NCBI RefSeq assembly: GCF_023283945.1
Contig: NZ_JAKIKW010000016.1
Span: 1-64,000, forward strand
DNA: 64,000 bases
Direction of reading: 5' to 3'
Source: Shewanella gelidimarina
Lineage (GTDB): Bacteria > Pseudomonadota > Gammaproteobacteria > Enterobacterales > Shewanellaceae
Part shown: one piece after another, positions 40,151-48,283 of the stretch
Layout of the letters: the number at the start of each line of letters is the position of its first letter
How positions within the stretch are numbered: position 1 is the first letter of the stretch
Position numbers and translations under genes: made by a program
Notes under the pieces: generated by a model
What the model was told of the DNA's origin: nothing
Databases searched by the model: none
What the model saw: only the letters and a program-made list of their open reading frames with translations

Positions 40151-40609
40151 ATGAAACTCGTTAATAAGACTGCTATTACTGTTGCCGTTGGTGCTGTTGT
40201 TCTTGGAAGTTCTTTGGCTGCATCTGTTCAAGCAAGCCCATTTGGTTATAGTGAGATGCAAGCCGGTTACCAGCTAGTCGAAGGCGAAGGTAAGTGTGGC
40301 GAAGGCAAATGCGGCGCAGACAAGAAAAAAGCCAAAGAAGGTAAGTGTGGCGAAGACAAAATGAAGGCCAAAGAAGGTAAGTGTGGCGAAGACAAAATGA
40401 AGGCCAAAGAAGGTAAGTGTGGCGAAGGTAAGTGCGGCGGCGACAAAATGAAAGCCAAAGAAGGTAAGTGCGGCGGCGACAAAATGAAAGCCAAAGAAGG
40501 TAAGTGCGGCGAAGGTAAATGTGGCGGCGATAAAATGAAAGCCAAAGAAGGCAAGTGTGGCGGCGATAAGAAAGCTGAGAAAGAAGGTAAGTGTGGTGGT
40601 TCAAAGTAA
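40151..40609 (+). CDS. HvfA-like precursor peptide with eleven EGKCG motifs
   Basis: A 152-residue secreted peptide. Residues 1-28 form a signal peptide (basic start, hydrophobic VAVGAVVLGSSLAA, cut after VQA), then a short conserved-looking leader SPFGYSEMQAGYQLVEG, then low-complexity Lys/Gly/Cys repeats. I count eleven EGKCG motifs and eleven cysteines, one in each motif; most are spaced by GDKMKAK or EDKMKAK. In H. influenzae HvfA the cysteines of EGKCG are converted by HvfB/HvfC into copper-binding oxazolone/thioamide groups. The two following genes encode the same two enzymes. The start has GGAAG ahead of it. The near-identical DNA units (about 36 bp) make the gene prone to length change. 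Confidence 0.93.
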   Translation: MKLVNKTAITVAVGAVVLGSSLAASVQASPFGYSEMQAGYQLVEGEGKCGEGKCGADKKKAKEGKCGEDKMKAKEGKCGEDKMKAKEGKCGEGKCGGDKMKAKEGKCGGDKMKAKEGKCGEGKCGGDKMKAKEGKCGGDKKAEKEGKCGGSK

Positions 40610-40630
40610 GCTATCCACTTGAGTTAAACA

Positions 40631-40650
40631 GGGTCAGCGCTTGCTGGCCC
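40631..40650 (+). terminator. Attenuator-like hairpin between hvfA-like and hvfB-like genes
   Basis: GGGTCAGC pairs with GCTGGCCC (one G-T pair) around GCTT, followed by TATTTGTATTTA. It is probably leaky and would make more precursor than enzyme. Confidence 0.6.
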
Positions 40651-40708
40651 TATTTGTATTTACTTAAGCTGTTTGGGTATATAAATCATAAATTAGTGGG
40701 CGTGTAGT

Positions 40709-41545
40709 ATGATAAATAAAGGACAGGTGGGTCTCGGTCTTAGGCGAGAAATGTTGGATGAATTTTGCCAAGGTGTTCCCAAGGCCATTGATTTTTTTGA
40801 GGTAGCACCGGAAAACTGGATGACACTCGGCGGAAAGTTTGGTCGTCAGTTTAGGGCACTAACAGAAAAACATGAGTTTTACTGTCATGGTTTATCGCTA
40901 TCTATTGGTAGCCCAGCGCCGCTCGATGTTCAATTTGTCAAAAACGTCAAAGACTTTCTAGACTTGCATCAGATAAAAAGCTATTCAGAGCATTTAAGTT
41001 ATTGTTCTGGTACTGGACATATGTACGATTTGATGCCAATCCCTTTTACGGGCGAAGCCGTTCGTCATGTGGCTGCGCGTGTTAAGCAAGTTGAGGATAT
41101 TATTGAACGTCCTTTAATATTGGAGAACGTATCATTTTACGCTGCTCCTGGCGCTGAAATGTCTGAACTGGAGTTTGTTACAGCCGTAATGGAAGAAGCT
41201 GACTGTAAGATGCTGCTCGACGTTAACAATATCTATGTGAACTCGATTAACCATCAATATGATGCGCTTGAATACTTAAAAGCGATGCCGACCGATAGAA
41301 TCGAATATTTACATATTGCGGGTCACTATGAAGAGGCAGAAGACTTAGTGGTTGATACACACGGCGCTGACATTGTTGATCCGGTATGGAAGCTATTAGA
41401 AGCATGCCATCAGTACCATGGTGTTTTTCCGACATTGCTTGAACGAGATTTTAATATTCCAGCAACCAATGAGTTGCTGTTAGAAATTAATCAGATCCAT
41501 GATTATCAAAACCGTCATATCGCCAGTTTAAAAAGGAGCGCTTGA
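40709..41545 (+). CDS. HvfB-like DUF692 multinuclear non-heme iron oxidative enzyme (MNIO)
   Basis: A 278-residue TIM-barrel enzyme of the DUF692/MNIO family, related to MbnB and HvfB. Conserved His, Glu, Asp and Asn candidates for the iron cluster are visible: YCHGLSLSIG (His60), YSEHLSY (Glu94, His95), LENVS (Glu139), LDVNNIYVN (Asp171, Asn173), YLHIAGH (His202, His206), DTHG (Asp216, His218) and LLERD (Glu245). It is predicted to oxidise the cysteines of the upstream precursor. It is cytoplasmic and translationally coupled to the next gene, whose ATG shares its last base. Confidence 0.92.
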   Translation: MINKGQVGLGLRREMLDEFCQGVPKAIDFFEVAPENWMTLGGKFGRQFRALTEKHEFYCHGLSLSIGSPAPLDVQFVKNVKDFLDLHQIKSYSEHLSYCSGTGHMYDLMPIPFTGEAVRHVAARVKQVEDIIERPLILENVSFYAAPGAEMSELEFVTAVMEEADCKMLLDVNNIYVNSINHQYDALEYLKAMPTDRIEYLHIAGHYEEAEDLVVDTHGADIVDPVWKLLEACHQYHGVFPTLLERDFNIPATNELLLEINQIHDYQNRHIASLKRSA

Positions 41546-42309
41546 TGAGTTTTATTGAAACACAACAAAACTTCATGGATTACATTAAAGATCCATCGAA
41601 TCCTCTACCAGAGGGGATTGAAGAGCGGCGAATGAAGATTTATCGCGAACTGTTTTTTAACAATATTGATGGCTTTGTGTCTAACGCCTTTCCGGTATTA
41701 AAAAGTTTATATAGCGAACAAGACTGGCAACAACGAGTGCAACAGTTCTTCGTTAGTCATGATTGTCACACGCCTATCTTTATTGAGATTTCCCAAGAAT
41801 TTCTGCTGTTTTTGCAAACCGAATACACAGCAACAGAGATTGACCCTCCTTTTATGCTGGAACTGGCACATTATGAATGGCTAGAGCTAGTTGTGGCCGT
41901 TGCACAAGAGGTTCCGCAGCAAAAGATAATCGACATGGCGGTAATCGATGCTGACGTTATTTCAGCGATGTCGCTAAGTGTGTCGTCGACATCGCAAATA
42001 GCTCAGTATACATACGATGTACAACACATTAGCGAAGATTACCGTCCAAAAGAGCCGACAGAGGAACCGCAGTTTTTTTGTATATATTCTGACTTTGAAG
42101 ATGAAGTGAGCTTTTTACAGCTCAATCCGCTAACAGCCCAGGTTTTAGCTTATATGTCGCAATTTGACTCAGTGCAATGTGCAGATTTAATTGAATGGTT
42201 ATCAGTGACTTTTACCGATATAGAGCCTGCGGTATTACAACAAGGCTGTGTAGACCTGTTAATGCAATTGAGTGCTAAAGGCATCATTAGAGAATTTATT
42301 GAGGAATAG
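41545..42309 (+). CDS. HvfC-like DUF2063 partner protein
   Basis: A 254-residue protein with an N-terminal DUF2063 domain (FIETQQNFMDYIKDP, RMKIYRELFFNNIDGFVSNAFPVLKSLY) and a C-terminal part with winged-helix-like features (VLAYMSQFD...). In characterised systems such proteins bind the precursor leader and deliver it to the iron oxidase. The ATG at 41545 has AAGGAG seven bases upstream; a TTG one codon earlier is unlikely. No DoxX-type fourth gene follows here. Confidence 0.9.
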   Translation: MSFIETQQNFMDYIKDPSNPLPEGIEERRMKIYRELFFNNIDGFVSNAFPVLKSLYSEQDWQQRVQQFFVSHDCHTPIFIEISQEFLLFLQTEYTATEIDPPFMLELAHYEWLELVVAVAQEVPQQKIIDMAVIDADVISAMSLSVSSTSQIAQYTYDVQHISEDYRPKEPTEEPQFFCIYSDFEDEVSFLQLNPLTAQVLAYMSQFDSVQCADLIEWLSVTFTDIEPAVLQQGCVDLLMQLSAKGIIREFIEE

Positions 42310-42351
42310 TCTTTCTATCAGCACGGCTAAACCCTATAATGGCGCCAAAAA

Positions 42352-42365
42352 TTGATCTAGATCAA
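42352..42365. promoter_or_regulatory. Perfect FNR/CRP-type palindrome
   Basis: TTGATCTAGATCAA is a perfect 14-bp palindrome fitting TTGATN4ATCAA; its core TGATCTAGATCA is also that of the CRP consensus. It lies 33 bp before the start of the 39-residue gene. Confidence 0.78.
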
Positions 42366-42398
42366 TAATTGTCGTTAGCAACAGTTGTAGGGGAAGTC

Positions 42399-42518
42399 AT
42401 GAGTCAGCCGTTTAAAGACCCATTTAACATTGTTTATTTTATTGGTTTTATCCTGGTAATGTTGTTGCCGACATTACCCGCAAGCCTATCTTGGTTGAAG
42501 GTAATGGGGCTTATTTAA
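42399..42518 (+). CDS. Small membrane protein, 39 residues
   Basis: ATG with AGGGGAAG directly upstream, open for 39 codons to TAA. A short polar start MSQPFKDPF is followed by one hydrophobic helix (NIVYFIGFILVMLLPTLPASL) and a short tail. It has its own FNR-type palindrome before it and its own terminator after it, so it forms a complete single-gene unit. It may be a small subunit of a respiratory enzyme, by analogy with CydX and CcoM, but no family is recognised. Confidence 0.65.
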   Translation: MSQPFKDPFNIVYFIGFILVMLLPTLPASLSWLKVMGLI

Positions 42519-42547
42519 GCTCTGTTTCATTCTAGCTCAGGTATACT

Positions 42548-42571
42548 AGCCACTCTTTTGAGTGGCTTTTT
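42548..42571 (+). terminator. Terminator after the 39-residue gene
   Basis: AGCCACTC/GAGTGGCT with a TTTT loop and T run, 30 bp after the stop and ahead of ybaN. Confidence 0.88.
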
Positions 42572-42589
42572 GTTTTTTGGGCGGTACTG

Positions 42590-42958
42590 ATGGCGTTAAA
42601 GCGTGGTTTCTTTCTTCTGGCTGGTCTTTGTAGTCTGGCATTAGGTTTATTGGGTATTTTATTGCCTATACTGCCAACGGTGCCTTTTATCTTATTGGCT
42701 GCTTATTGTTTTGCTCGCTCAAGTGACAGACTATATCAATGGTTGATGGCACACCCGTGGTTTGCTGATGCGCTACAAAATTGGCAGGCAGAAGGCGGTA
42801 TGCGTAAAGGACTAAAGAAGAAGGCCTATATTGTAAGTAGCCTAAGTTTTATTGTCAGTATCACGATAGTCCCGCTTATTTGGGTCAAAGTGATGCTAGC
42901 CTGCATTGGAACTGGACTCATTGTTTACTTGAGAAGCATTCCTGAGATCGATGAATAA
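42590..42958 (+). CDS. ybaN: YbaN family (DUF454) inner-membrane protein
   Basis: A 122-residue protein with three hydrophobic helices and the DUF454 core GLLGILLPILPTVPFILLAAYCFARSS...HPWF. Function unknown. In E. coli ybaN also precedes apt and dnaX, so the neighbourhood supports the name. Confidence 0.88.
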   Translation: MALKRGFFLLAGLCSLALGLLGILLPILPTVPFILLAAYCFARSSDRLYQWLMAHPWFADALQNWQAEGGMRKGLKKKAYIVSSLSFIVSITIVPLIWVKVMLACIGTGLIVYLRSIPEIDE

Positions 42959-43209
42959 GCCTTTGACTGTATTAGTGCATAGTACTGAATATAAAAGCGA
43001 ATTTTACCTATTGCCAACAGCTCTTTGGAACAGTGAACAATAGTCGTGGTATTTTGCATGGGGTGAGTCAGCAGTTCTGGCGATCCATTGTTGCAACTAT
43101 GCATAAAGCGGCTTAAGCTTTACGCCGATTTTCACACTTCGATGACATTTGCTATGGCGATAGTCGCTAGCAACATGTCAGCAAATTCAACTCAATAAAG
43201 TAAAGAATT

Positions 43210-43761
43210 ATGGTAATGAATACTGACAGCTTAGCAATTATAAAGAACAGCATTAAAACCATCCCAAACTACCCTAAAGAGGGGATTTTGTTTAGAGATG
43301 TGACTAGCTTATTAGAAGATCCACAAGCGTATAAATTAACTATTGGTCTTTTAGTGGAACACTACAAGGAACAAGGCTTTACTAAAGTCGTTGGCACTGA
43401 AGCTCGTGGTTTCCTATTTGGTGCACCTTTGGCGTTAGAGTTAGGTATTGGCTTCGTTCCAGTACGTAAGCCGGGTAAATTACCAAGAAAGACTATTTCT
43501 GAAAGCTATGAGCTTGAGTATGGTCATGACGTTCTTGAAATTCATGTCGATGCTATTACTAGTGAAGACAAAGTCTTGGTTGTTGATGATTTACTGGCGA
43601 CGGGCGGCACCATTGAAGCAACCGTTAAGTTAATCCGTAATCTAGGCGGCCAGGTTAATCATGCTGCATTTGTGATCTCATTACCGGATCTTGGTGGTGA
43701 AAAGCGTCTCGCAACAATGGATCTCGAATTACTCAGCTTATGTGAATTCGAAGGCGAATAA
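43210..43761 (+). CDS. apt: Adenine phosphoribosyltransferase
   Basis: A 183-residue purine-salvage enzyme joining adenine to phosphoribosyl pyrophosphate. PRPP motif [16 protein letters not shown], substrate segments [16 protein letters not shown] and [18 protein letters not shown] are intact. ATG 43210 and ATG 43216 are both possible starts. It lies 150 bp ahead of dnaX, and I found no SRP RNA in that space. Confidence 0.96.
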   Translation: MVMNTDSLAIIKNSIKTIPNYPKEGILFRDVTSLLEDPQAYKLTIGLLVEHYKEQGFTKVVGTEARGFLFGAPLALELGIGFVPVRKPGKLPRKTISESYELEYGHDVLEIHVDAITSEDKVLVVDDLLATGGTIEATVKLIRNLGGQVNHAAFVISLPDLGGEKRLATMDLELLSLCEFEGE

Positions 43762-43912
43762 TCAGGCTGAAATGTCTGTTTAAGGTGAATTAATCACCGC
43801 CAAACCGCTCCTTGAACGCTTGATATAGCATGTCAAACCTTTGCATGCTATTGTTCAAATTAGTCGAGGAGCGTGCTCCCGTAATCATATTCATGACACG
43901 TTGGGGAGTTCC

Positions 43913-46792
43913 ATGTCATATCAGGTGTTAGCCAGAAAATGGCGCCCTGCCAAATTTGAGCAAATGGTTGGCCAGTCTCATGTTTTACATGCATTAACCA
44001 ATGCGCTCACTCAGCAAAGATTGCATCATGCCTATTTGTTTTCCGGCACTCGAGGAGTGGGTAAAACCAGTCTTGCACGTCTTTTCGCTAAAGGCTTAAA
44101 TTGTGAACAAGGCGTTACTGCTACGCCATGTGGCGAATGTTCTGCTTGCGTAGAAATCGCAGAAGGGCGTTTTGTTGATCTCATTGAGGTAGATGCTGCC
44201 TCACGCACAAAAGTTGATGACACCCGCGAACTGCTCGATAACGTGCAGTATCGTCCGAGTCGTGGCCGCTATAAAGTGTACCTTATCGATGAAGTGCATA
44301 TGCTGTCTCGCAGTAGCTTTAATGCTCTGCTAAAAACGCTTGAAGAGCCACCTGAACATGTTAAGTTCCTGCTTGCAACGACGGATCCGCAGCGTTTACC
44401 TGTCACCGTGTTGTCACGCTGTTTACAGTTTAATCTCAAGAGTTTGACTCAAGATGAAATTGCCAATCAGTTAGCCAATGTCTTGACGCAAGAAACCCTT
44501 AATTTCGAAACATCTGCGTTAACTCTGCTGGCAAAAGCGGCCAACGGCAGTATGCGTGATGCGTTAAGCCTTACCGATCAAGCGATTGCTTTTGGTGCCG
44601 GACAAGTCAAACTTGAACTTGTACAAACCATGCTCGGCAGTATTGATGACAAACAGGTCCTAGTCTTACTGGAAGCATTAGCCAAAGCCGATATCATGGC
44701 ATTGATGCAAGTCAGTGCTAGCGTATTGTCATTTGGTGCTGAGCCGGACGAGGTACTGCGGAGTTTATTAGAGCTACTGCATCAAATTACCTTAACTCAA
44801 TTTGCGCCTGCTGCAGCGCAAATGTCGTTATATAGCGAACAAATCAAGGCCTTTGCAGAGCAATTATCGCCTGAGCAAGTGCAGTTATATTATCAATTGC
44901 TGCTGACAGGTCGTAAAGACTTGCCTCATGCACCTGATCCCAAGTCAGGGCTTGAAATGGCATTATTGCGCGCTGTGACCTTTGTACCAGAGCAACCTGT
45001 GACCAAATGGGTGACTGACACGCCTGCAAAACTTTCAATCCCTGCGTTAACTTCAGAGTCAATTACTGGCTCAAAACAGCAAGAAGCAGGGGCAGAGCAA
45101 GCAGAGACTAAAGCCACGTCGCTAAATATGGCTGCCGAAAAAAAAACACTTATAGACGCGAGTGATGAAGTCACCATTCCTGTTAGTGTCAAGACTCCAG
45201 AGACTCCAGAGACTCCAGAGACTCAAGAACCTAAGCCTCAAGCTGATATTCCTCAAGCCGCGACACCAGTATTGAATAGCCTTGAGAGCATGAACAGTGA
45301 AATGGCTGTCATACTCAGCCAAGCTCAGAGTCAAGGGTATTCAAAATCTAGTGAGTCAGATCTCAAAGCGCCGCTCACTAAACCGCAGCAAAGCCCTTTA
45401 GTTGAAGAGGGTACTGCAACTTCAAATGAAACAATCGAAGTCGCCAATACTGCCGTTATAGTTCCGAGTATTGAATCTGTTCCGGTACCGGTACCGAGTA
45501 AAACAAATGATTTAGTGATCGATTCGACTATTACTGCAAGTCATAGCGCCAATAAAAGTGTTGCTGAAACGGCTAGCGCCGAGATCGCCACAACAGAGGT
45601 CACAGAGGCAGTTCAAGCTGGCTATGAAGGCGAAGACGATCTATCTGCTTATGCACAATATGCTGGCGCACAGGATATTGACTTCGACGGCAACGATTTT
45701 GACTTTGATACTTCCAACTCTGCTCCTTTGCCACAAGACACGTTATCTTCAGTTGTGCCCCAAGAGCGACTTGCTTCTGAACAAAGTACGCTCGTGGCTC
45801 AAAATGAAACAGAAAAGTCAGATAGCACAGTAACAAGTACTGATTTAAGCGATGATATTTTAGATGCTGTATTAGCAGCAAGAGATTCTCTGTTGGATGG
45901 ATTAGGTGATGATGAGCCTAAGGAGAGTTCCACAAAAAAGTCCGTTAATGAGCGCAAGCCTTTTGCACCGCCAGTTCGCAAGCCTAAGCGAGAAGATAAA
46001 GACGCTGAGGGGTCATCTATTGATGACGATATCGAGCCATTGCAGCAAAGCAAAGCTTTAGCGCCAGTGGATAACAGCAGCAATATTATCGACCGGCCGC
46101 CATGGGAAGAGCCACATGAGCAGGATCCCACACCGCGATTTAAAGATGAAAGCGCTGTTCATGCAGCAGAGTCGCCAGCCAATGTCGCAGTTGCAGCTGT
46201 TGCAGTACCAAGTCAACAGAAGAACGAAACCGCTCAGGTTAGTCATAAATCCACTGCTATGCAGCTTGATTCAACTTCAGTTCAGGATGTTGCGTTAAAC
46301 TTACCCGCGCTGCCAAGTGGCGAGTTAAGCGGCAATGATATTGATTTGAAGTGGTACCGATTTATGGCTGAGCTTGAAGTAGGCGGACGTGTTAGACAGC
46401 TCGCAGTTAACTCTGTTTGCCATCAGTTTGAACAACCGTTGTCGTTGTTATTGAAACCCGATCAAAAGCATCTTGCAGCCGATGTTGCCATTAAGCAGTT
46501 TGAAGAAGCCATGAGCCTAGCGCTTGGTGAGCCAAGTGAAGTACGTGTGTCAGTGGGGATCGACAGTACTCGAGAGACCCCTCTTGAAGTGCGGCGTCGT
46601 TTTCATAAAGAGATCCTTGCACAAGCTCATCATGGCTTAATGACTGACGCGAATGTACATTGGTTAGCACAGAATATGGGCGCACAGTTAACACCTGATA
46701 CGTTATCTTATGCACCAGAATTACTGGTTAAAAAAGGAAAGTCGATAGAATTGGTCGACATGTCGAACTTTAAGCGGTTACCTGGGTCATAA
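43913..46792 (+). CDS. dnaX: DNA polymerase III subunits tau and (probably) gamma
   Basis: A 959-residue clamp-loader ATPase. N-terminal AAA+ module: SYQVLARKWRPAKFEQMVGQ, Walker A GTRGVGKT (45-52), zinc cysteines 64, 73, 76 and 79, DEVHML, and the SRC sensor motif in LSRCLQF. A long low-complexity acidic linker (about 400-820) includes TPETPETPETQ repeats. The C-terminal part (about 825-959) binds the polymerase alpha subunit and DnaB. The start is set by GGGGAG five bases before ATG 43913. It is much longer than E. coli tau (643) because of the linker. An A9 run at codons 409-412 can give a gamma-like short form. Confidence 0.95.
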   Translation: MSYQVLARKWRPAKFEQMVGQSHVLHALTNALTQQRLHHAYLFSGTRGVGKTSLARLFAKGLNCEQGVTATPCGECSACVEIAEGRFVDLIEVDAASRTKVDDTRELLDNVQYRPSRGRYKVYLIDEVHMLSRSSFNALLKTLEEPPEHVKFLLATTDPQRLPVTVLSRCLQFNLKSLTQDEIANQLANVLTQETLNFETSALTLLAKAANGSMRDALSLTDQAIAFGAGQVKLELVQTMLGSIDDKQVLVLLEALAKADIMALMQVSASVLSFGAEPDEVLRSLLELLHQITLTQFAPAAAQMSLYSEQIKAFAEQLSPEQVQLYYQLLLTGRKDLPHAPDPKSGLEMALLRAVTFVPEQPVTKWVTDTPAKLSIPALTSESITGSKQQEAGAEQAETKATSLNMAAEKKTLIDASDEVTIPVSVKTPETPETPETQEPKPQADIPQAATPVLNSLESMNSEMAVILSQAQSQGYSKSSESDLKAPLTKPQQSPLVEEGTATSNETIEVANTAVIVPSIESVPVPVPSKTNDLVIDSTITASHSANKSVAETASAEIATTEVTEAVQAGYEGEDDLSAYAQYAGAQDIDFDGNDFDFDTSNSAPLPQDTLSSVVPQERLASEQSTLVAQNETEKSDSTVTSTDLSDDILDAVLAARDSLLDGLGDDEPKESSTKKSVNERKPFAPPVRKPKREDKDAEGSSIDDDIEPLQQSKALAPVDNSSNIIDRPPWEEPHEQDPTPRFKDESAVHAAESPANVAVAAVAVPSQQKNETAQVSHKSTAMQLDSTSVQDVALNLPALPSGELSGNDIDLKWYRFMAELEVGGRVRQLAVNSVCHQFEQPLSLLLKPDQKHLAADVAIKQFEEAMSLALGEPSEVRVSVGIDSTRETPLEVRRRFHKEILAQAHHGLMTDANVHWLAQNMGAQLTPDTLSYAPELLVKKGKSIELVDMSNFKRLPGS
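45138..45146 (+). promoter_or_regulatory. A9 slippery run in dnaX (gamma production)
   Basis: Nine A residues read GAA AAA AAA ACA in frame. A slip to the -1 frame meets TGA after six codons (product about 417 residues); loss of one A meets TAG after two codons (about 413). Both are close to the length of E. coli gamma (431). No strong upstream Shine-Dalgarno or large stem is visible, so transcriptional slippage as in Thermus dnaX is as likely as ribosomal frameshifting. Confidence 0.7.
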
Positions 46793-46892
46793 TTTTACAA
46801 TTGAAATTTCAGCTTTCATTGCTAATCAGTCTATATTTAGTAAGATTAGCCCACTTTATTTGTTGTGATAAATAATAGAAGAGAATTAGAGT

Positions 46893-47222
46893 ATGTTTGG
46901 AAAAGGCGGTATGGGCAACTTGATGAAGCAAGCCCAACAGATGCAAGACAAGATGGCTAAAGTGCAGGAAGAGATCGCACGTATGGAAGTGACAGGCGAA
47001 GCCGGCGCTGGCCTTGTTAAAGTCACCATGACGGGCTCTCACAGTGTGCGTAAAGTCGATATTGACGCAAGCTTGCTTGAAGACGATAAAGAGATGCTTG
47101 AAGATCTTATCGCAGCAGCATGCAACGACGCAGCTCGCCGTGTTGAAGAGAATCAAAAAGATCGCATGGCTGAAGTCACTGGCGGCATGCAGTTGCCACC
47201 AGGCATGAAGATGCCTTTCTAA
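46893..47222 (+). CDS. ybaB: YbaB/EbfC nucleoid-associated protein
   Basis: A 109-residue DNA-binding protein: [20 protein letters not shown] at the start, [15 protein letters not shown], and the Met/Pro tail [13 protein letters not shown]. It sits between dnaX and recR, the conserved order. Confidence 0.96.
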   Translation: MFGKGGMGNLMKQAQQMQDKMAKVQEEIARMEVTGEAGAGLVKVTMTGSHSVRKVDIDASLLEDDKEMLEDLIAAACNDAARRVEENQKDRMAEVTGGMQLPPGMKMPF

Positions 47223-47290
47223 GACCGCACATACGTGCTGGATTTGCGTTTAGCGTTTACAGTATGATGTCGCCGTTTATTGTTTTTAAG

Positions 47291-47315
47291 AGCCCAAGGT
47301 AACTTGGGCTTTTTT
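47291..47315 (+). terminator. Terminator after ybaB
   Basis: AGCCCAAG/CTTGGGCT with a GTAA tetraloop and T run. Confidence 0.9.
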
Positions 47316-47510
47316 GTGCGCAAAGCGCCTGCTTTGGTCACTTTATCGTATCTGTCTCGCTGTAATTTAGCGTTATCATTGATTAATCTATGTTAACATT
47401 CGCGGTTCATTTGATTAAGAATGATGTAAGTTTCTGGCTTATATCTGCTCTTGAAAAATCAATACTTATTATTTTTAGGCAAGAGTTTGCCTCGCTATGC
47501 GGAACGTTAA

Positions 47511-48110
47511 ATGAAATTTAGTCCACTTGTCGATGAGTTGATCCAGTCACTTAAATGCCTACCGGGAGTGGGGCCTAAATCTGCACAGCGCATGGCCTTC
47601 CAGCTATTAGAACGCGATCGTAAGGCGGGAGCTAAGCTTGCCGACTCGTTGGGTAGAGCTATGTCTGACGTTGGCCATTGCCAATCATGTCGTACGTTTA
47701 CAGAAGAAACCTACTGCCCTATTTGTGTCAGTACTAAACGTGGCCATTCGAGTATCATTTGTGTTGTAGAAACGCCTGCTGATGCACTCGCGATAGAAGC
47801 GGGTGGTCATTTCACGGGACGTTATTTTGTATTGCTGGGACATTTATCTCCGCTCGACGGCGTAGGTCCCGATGAGTTGGGGCTATCACTGTTAGAAACC
47901 CATTTGGCTTCGGGTGAGGTCAGTGAACTTATTTTAGCAACCAACCCTACGGTCGAAGGCGACGCCACCGCACACTATATTGCCGACATGGCTAAAAGCC
48001 ATGCGTTGGCCGTGAGCCGTATTGCTCACGGTGTGCCCGTTGGTGGTGAACTTGAATACGTTGACAGCACAACGCTAGCATTATCTTTCAGTGGGCGTTT
48101 GCCTATTTAG
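47511..48110 (+). CDS. recR: Recombination mediator RecR
   Basis: A 199-residue ring-forming protein that with RecO/RecF loads RecA on gaps. It has a helix-hairpin-helix ([25 protein letters not shown]), a four-cysteine zinc finger ([16 protein letters not shown]) and a Toprim domain ([14 protein letters not shown]). Here a terminator separates it from ybaB. Confidence 0.97.
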   Translation: MKFSPLVDELIQSLKCLPGVGPKSAQRMAFQLLERDRKAGAKLADSLGRAMSDVGHCQSCRTFTEETYCPICVSTKRGHSSIICVVETPADALAIEAGGHFTGRYFVLLGHLSPLDGVGPDELGLSLLETHLASGEVSELILATNPTVEGDATAHYIADMAKSHALAVSRIAHGVPVGGELEYVDSTTLALSFSGRLPI

Positions 48111-48141
48111 GAACGCGAGATTTAACGTTAGTGTCATAACA

Positions 48142-48180
48142 AAGCTCAGTTAATGGTGACTCATTTACTGGGCTTTTTTT
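48142..48180 (+). terminator. Terminator of recR
   Basis: A 14-bp stem with one T-T mismatch and one wobble pair (AAGCTCAGTTAATG with CATTTACTGGGCTT), then seven T residues. Confidence 0.85.
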
Positions 48181-48210
48181 GTGCAATTAGAATCAATGCG
48201 ACCCTTCCCC

Positions 48211-48238
48211 CTTGAAAAGCGATTTTATAACCCCATTT
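48211..48238 (+). promoter_or_regulatory. Sigma-32 heat-shock promoter of htpG
   Basis: CTTGAAA (48211-48217), a 13-bp spacer and CCCCATTT (48231-48238) match the RpoH consensus almost perfectly. It lies 46 bp ahead of the htpG start. Confidence 0.9.
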
Positions 48239-48283
48239 CTAGTAACAAGCAGTACTTAAATCGAATTTTAAAGGGAACATTTC

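Noticed and set aside
40176..40604. Two long minus-strand frames across the precursor-peptide gene
   Set aside because: They are mirror products of the repeat (HLPSLAFIL-type repeats), lack ribosome sites, and lie wholly inside a well-supported gene.
43762..43912. Signal recognition particle RNA expected upstream of dnaX in some relatives
   Set aside because: The conserved GGAAGGAAGCA-type core is not present.
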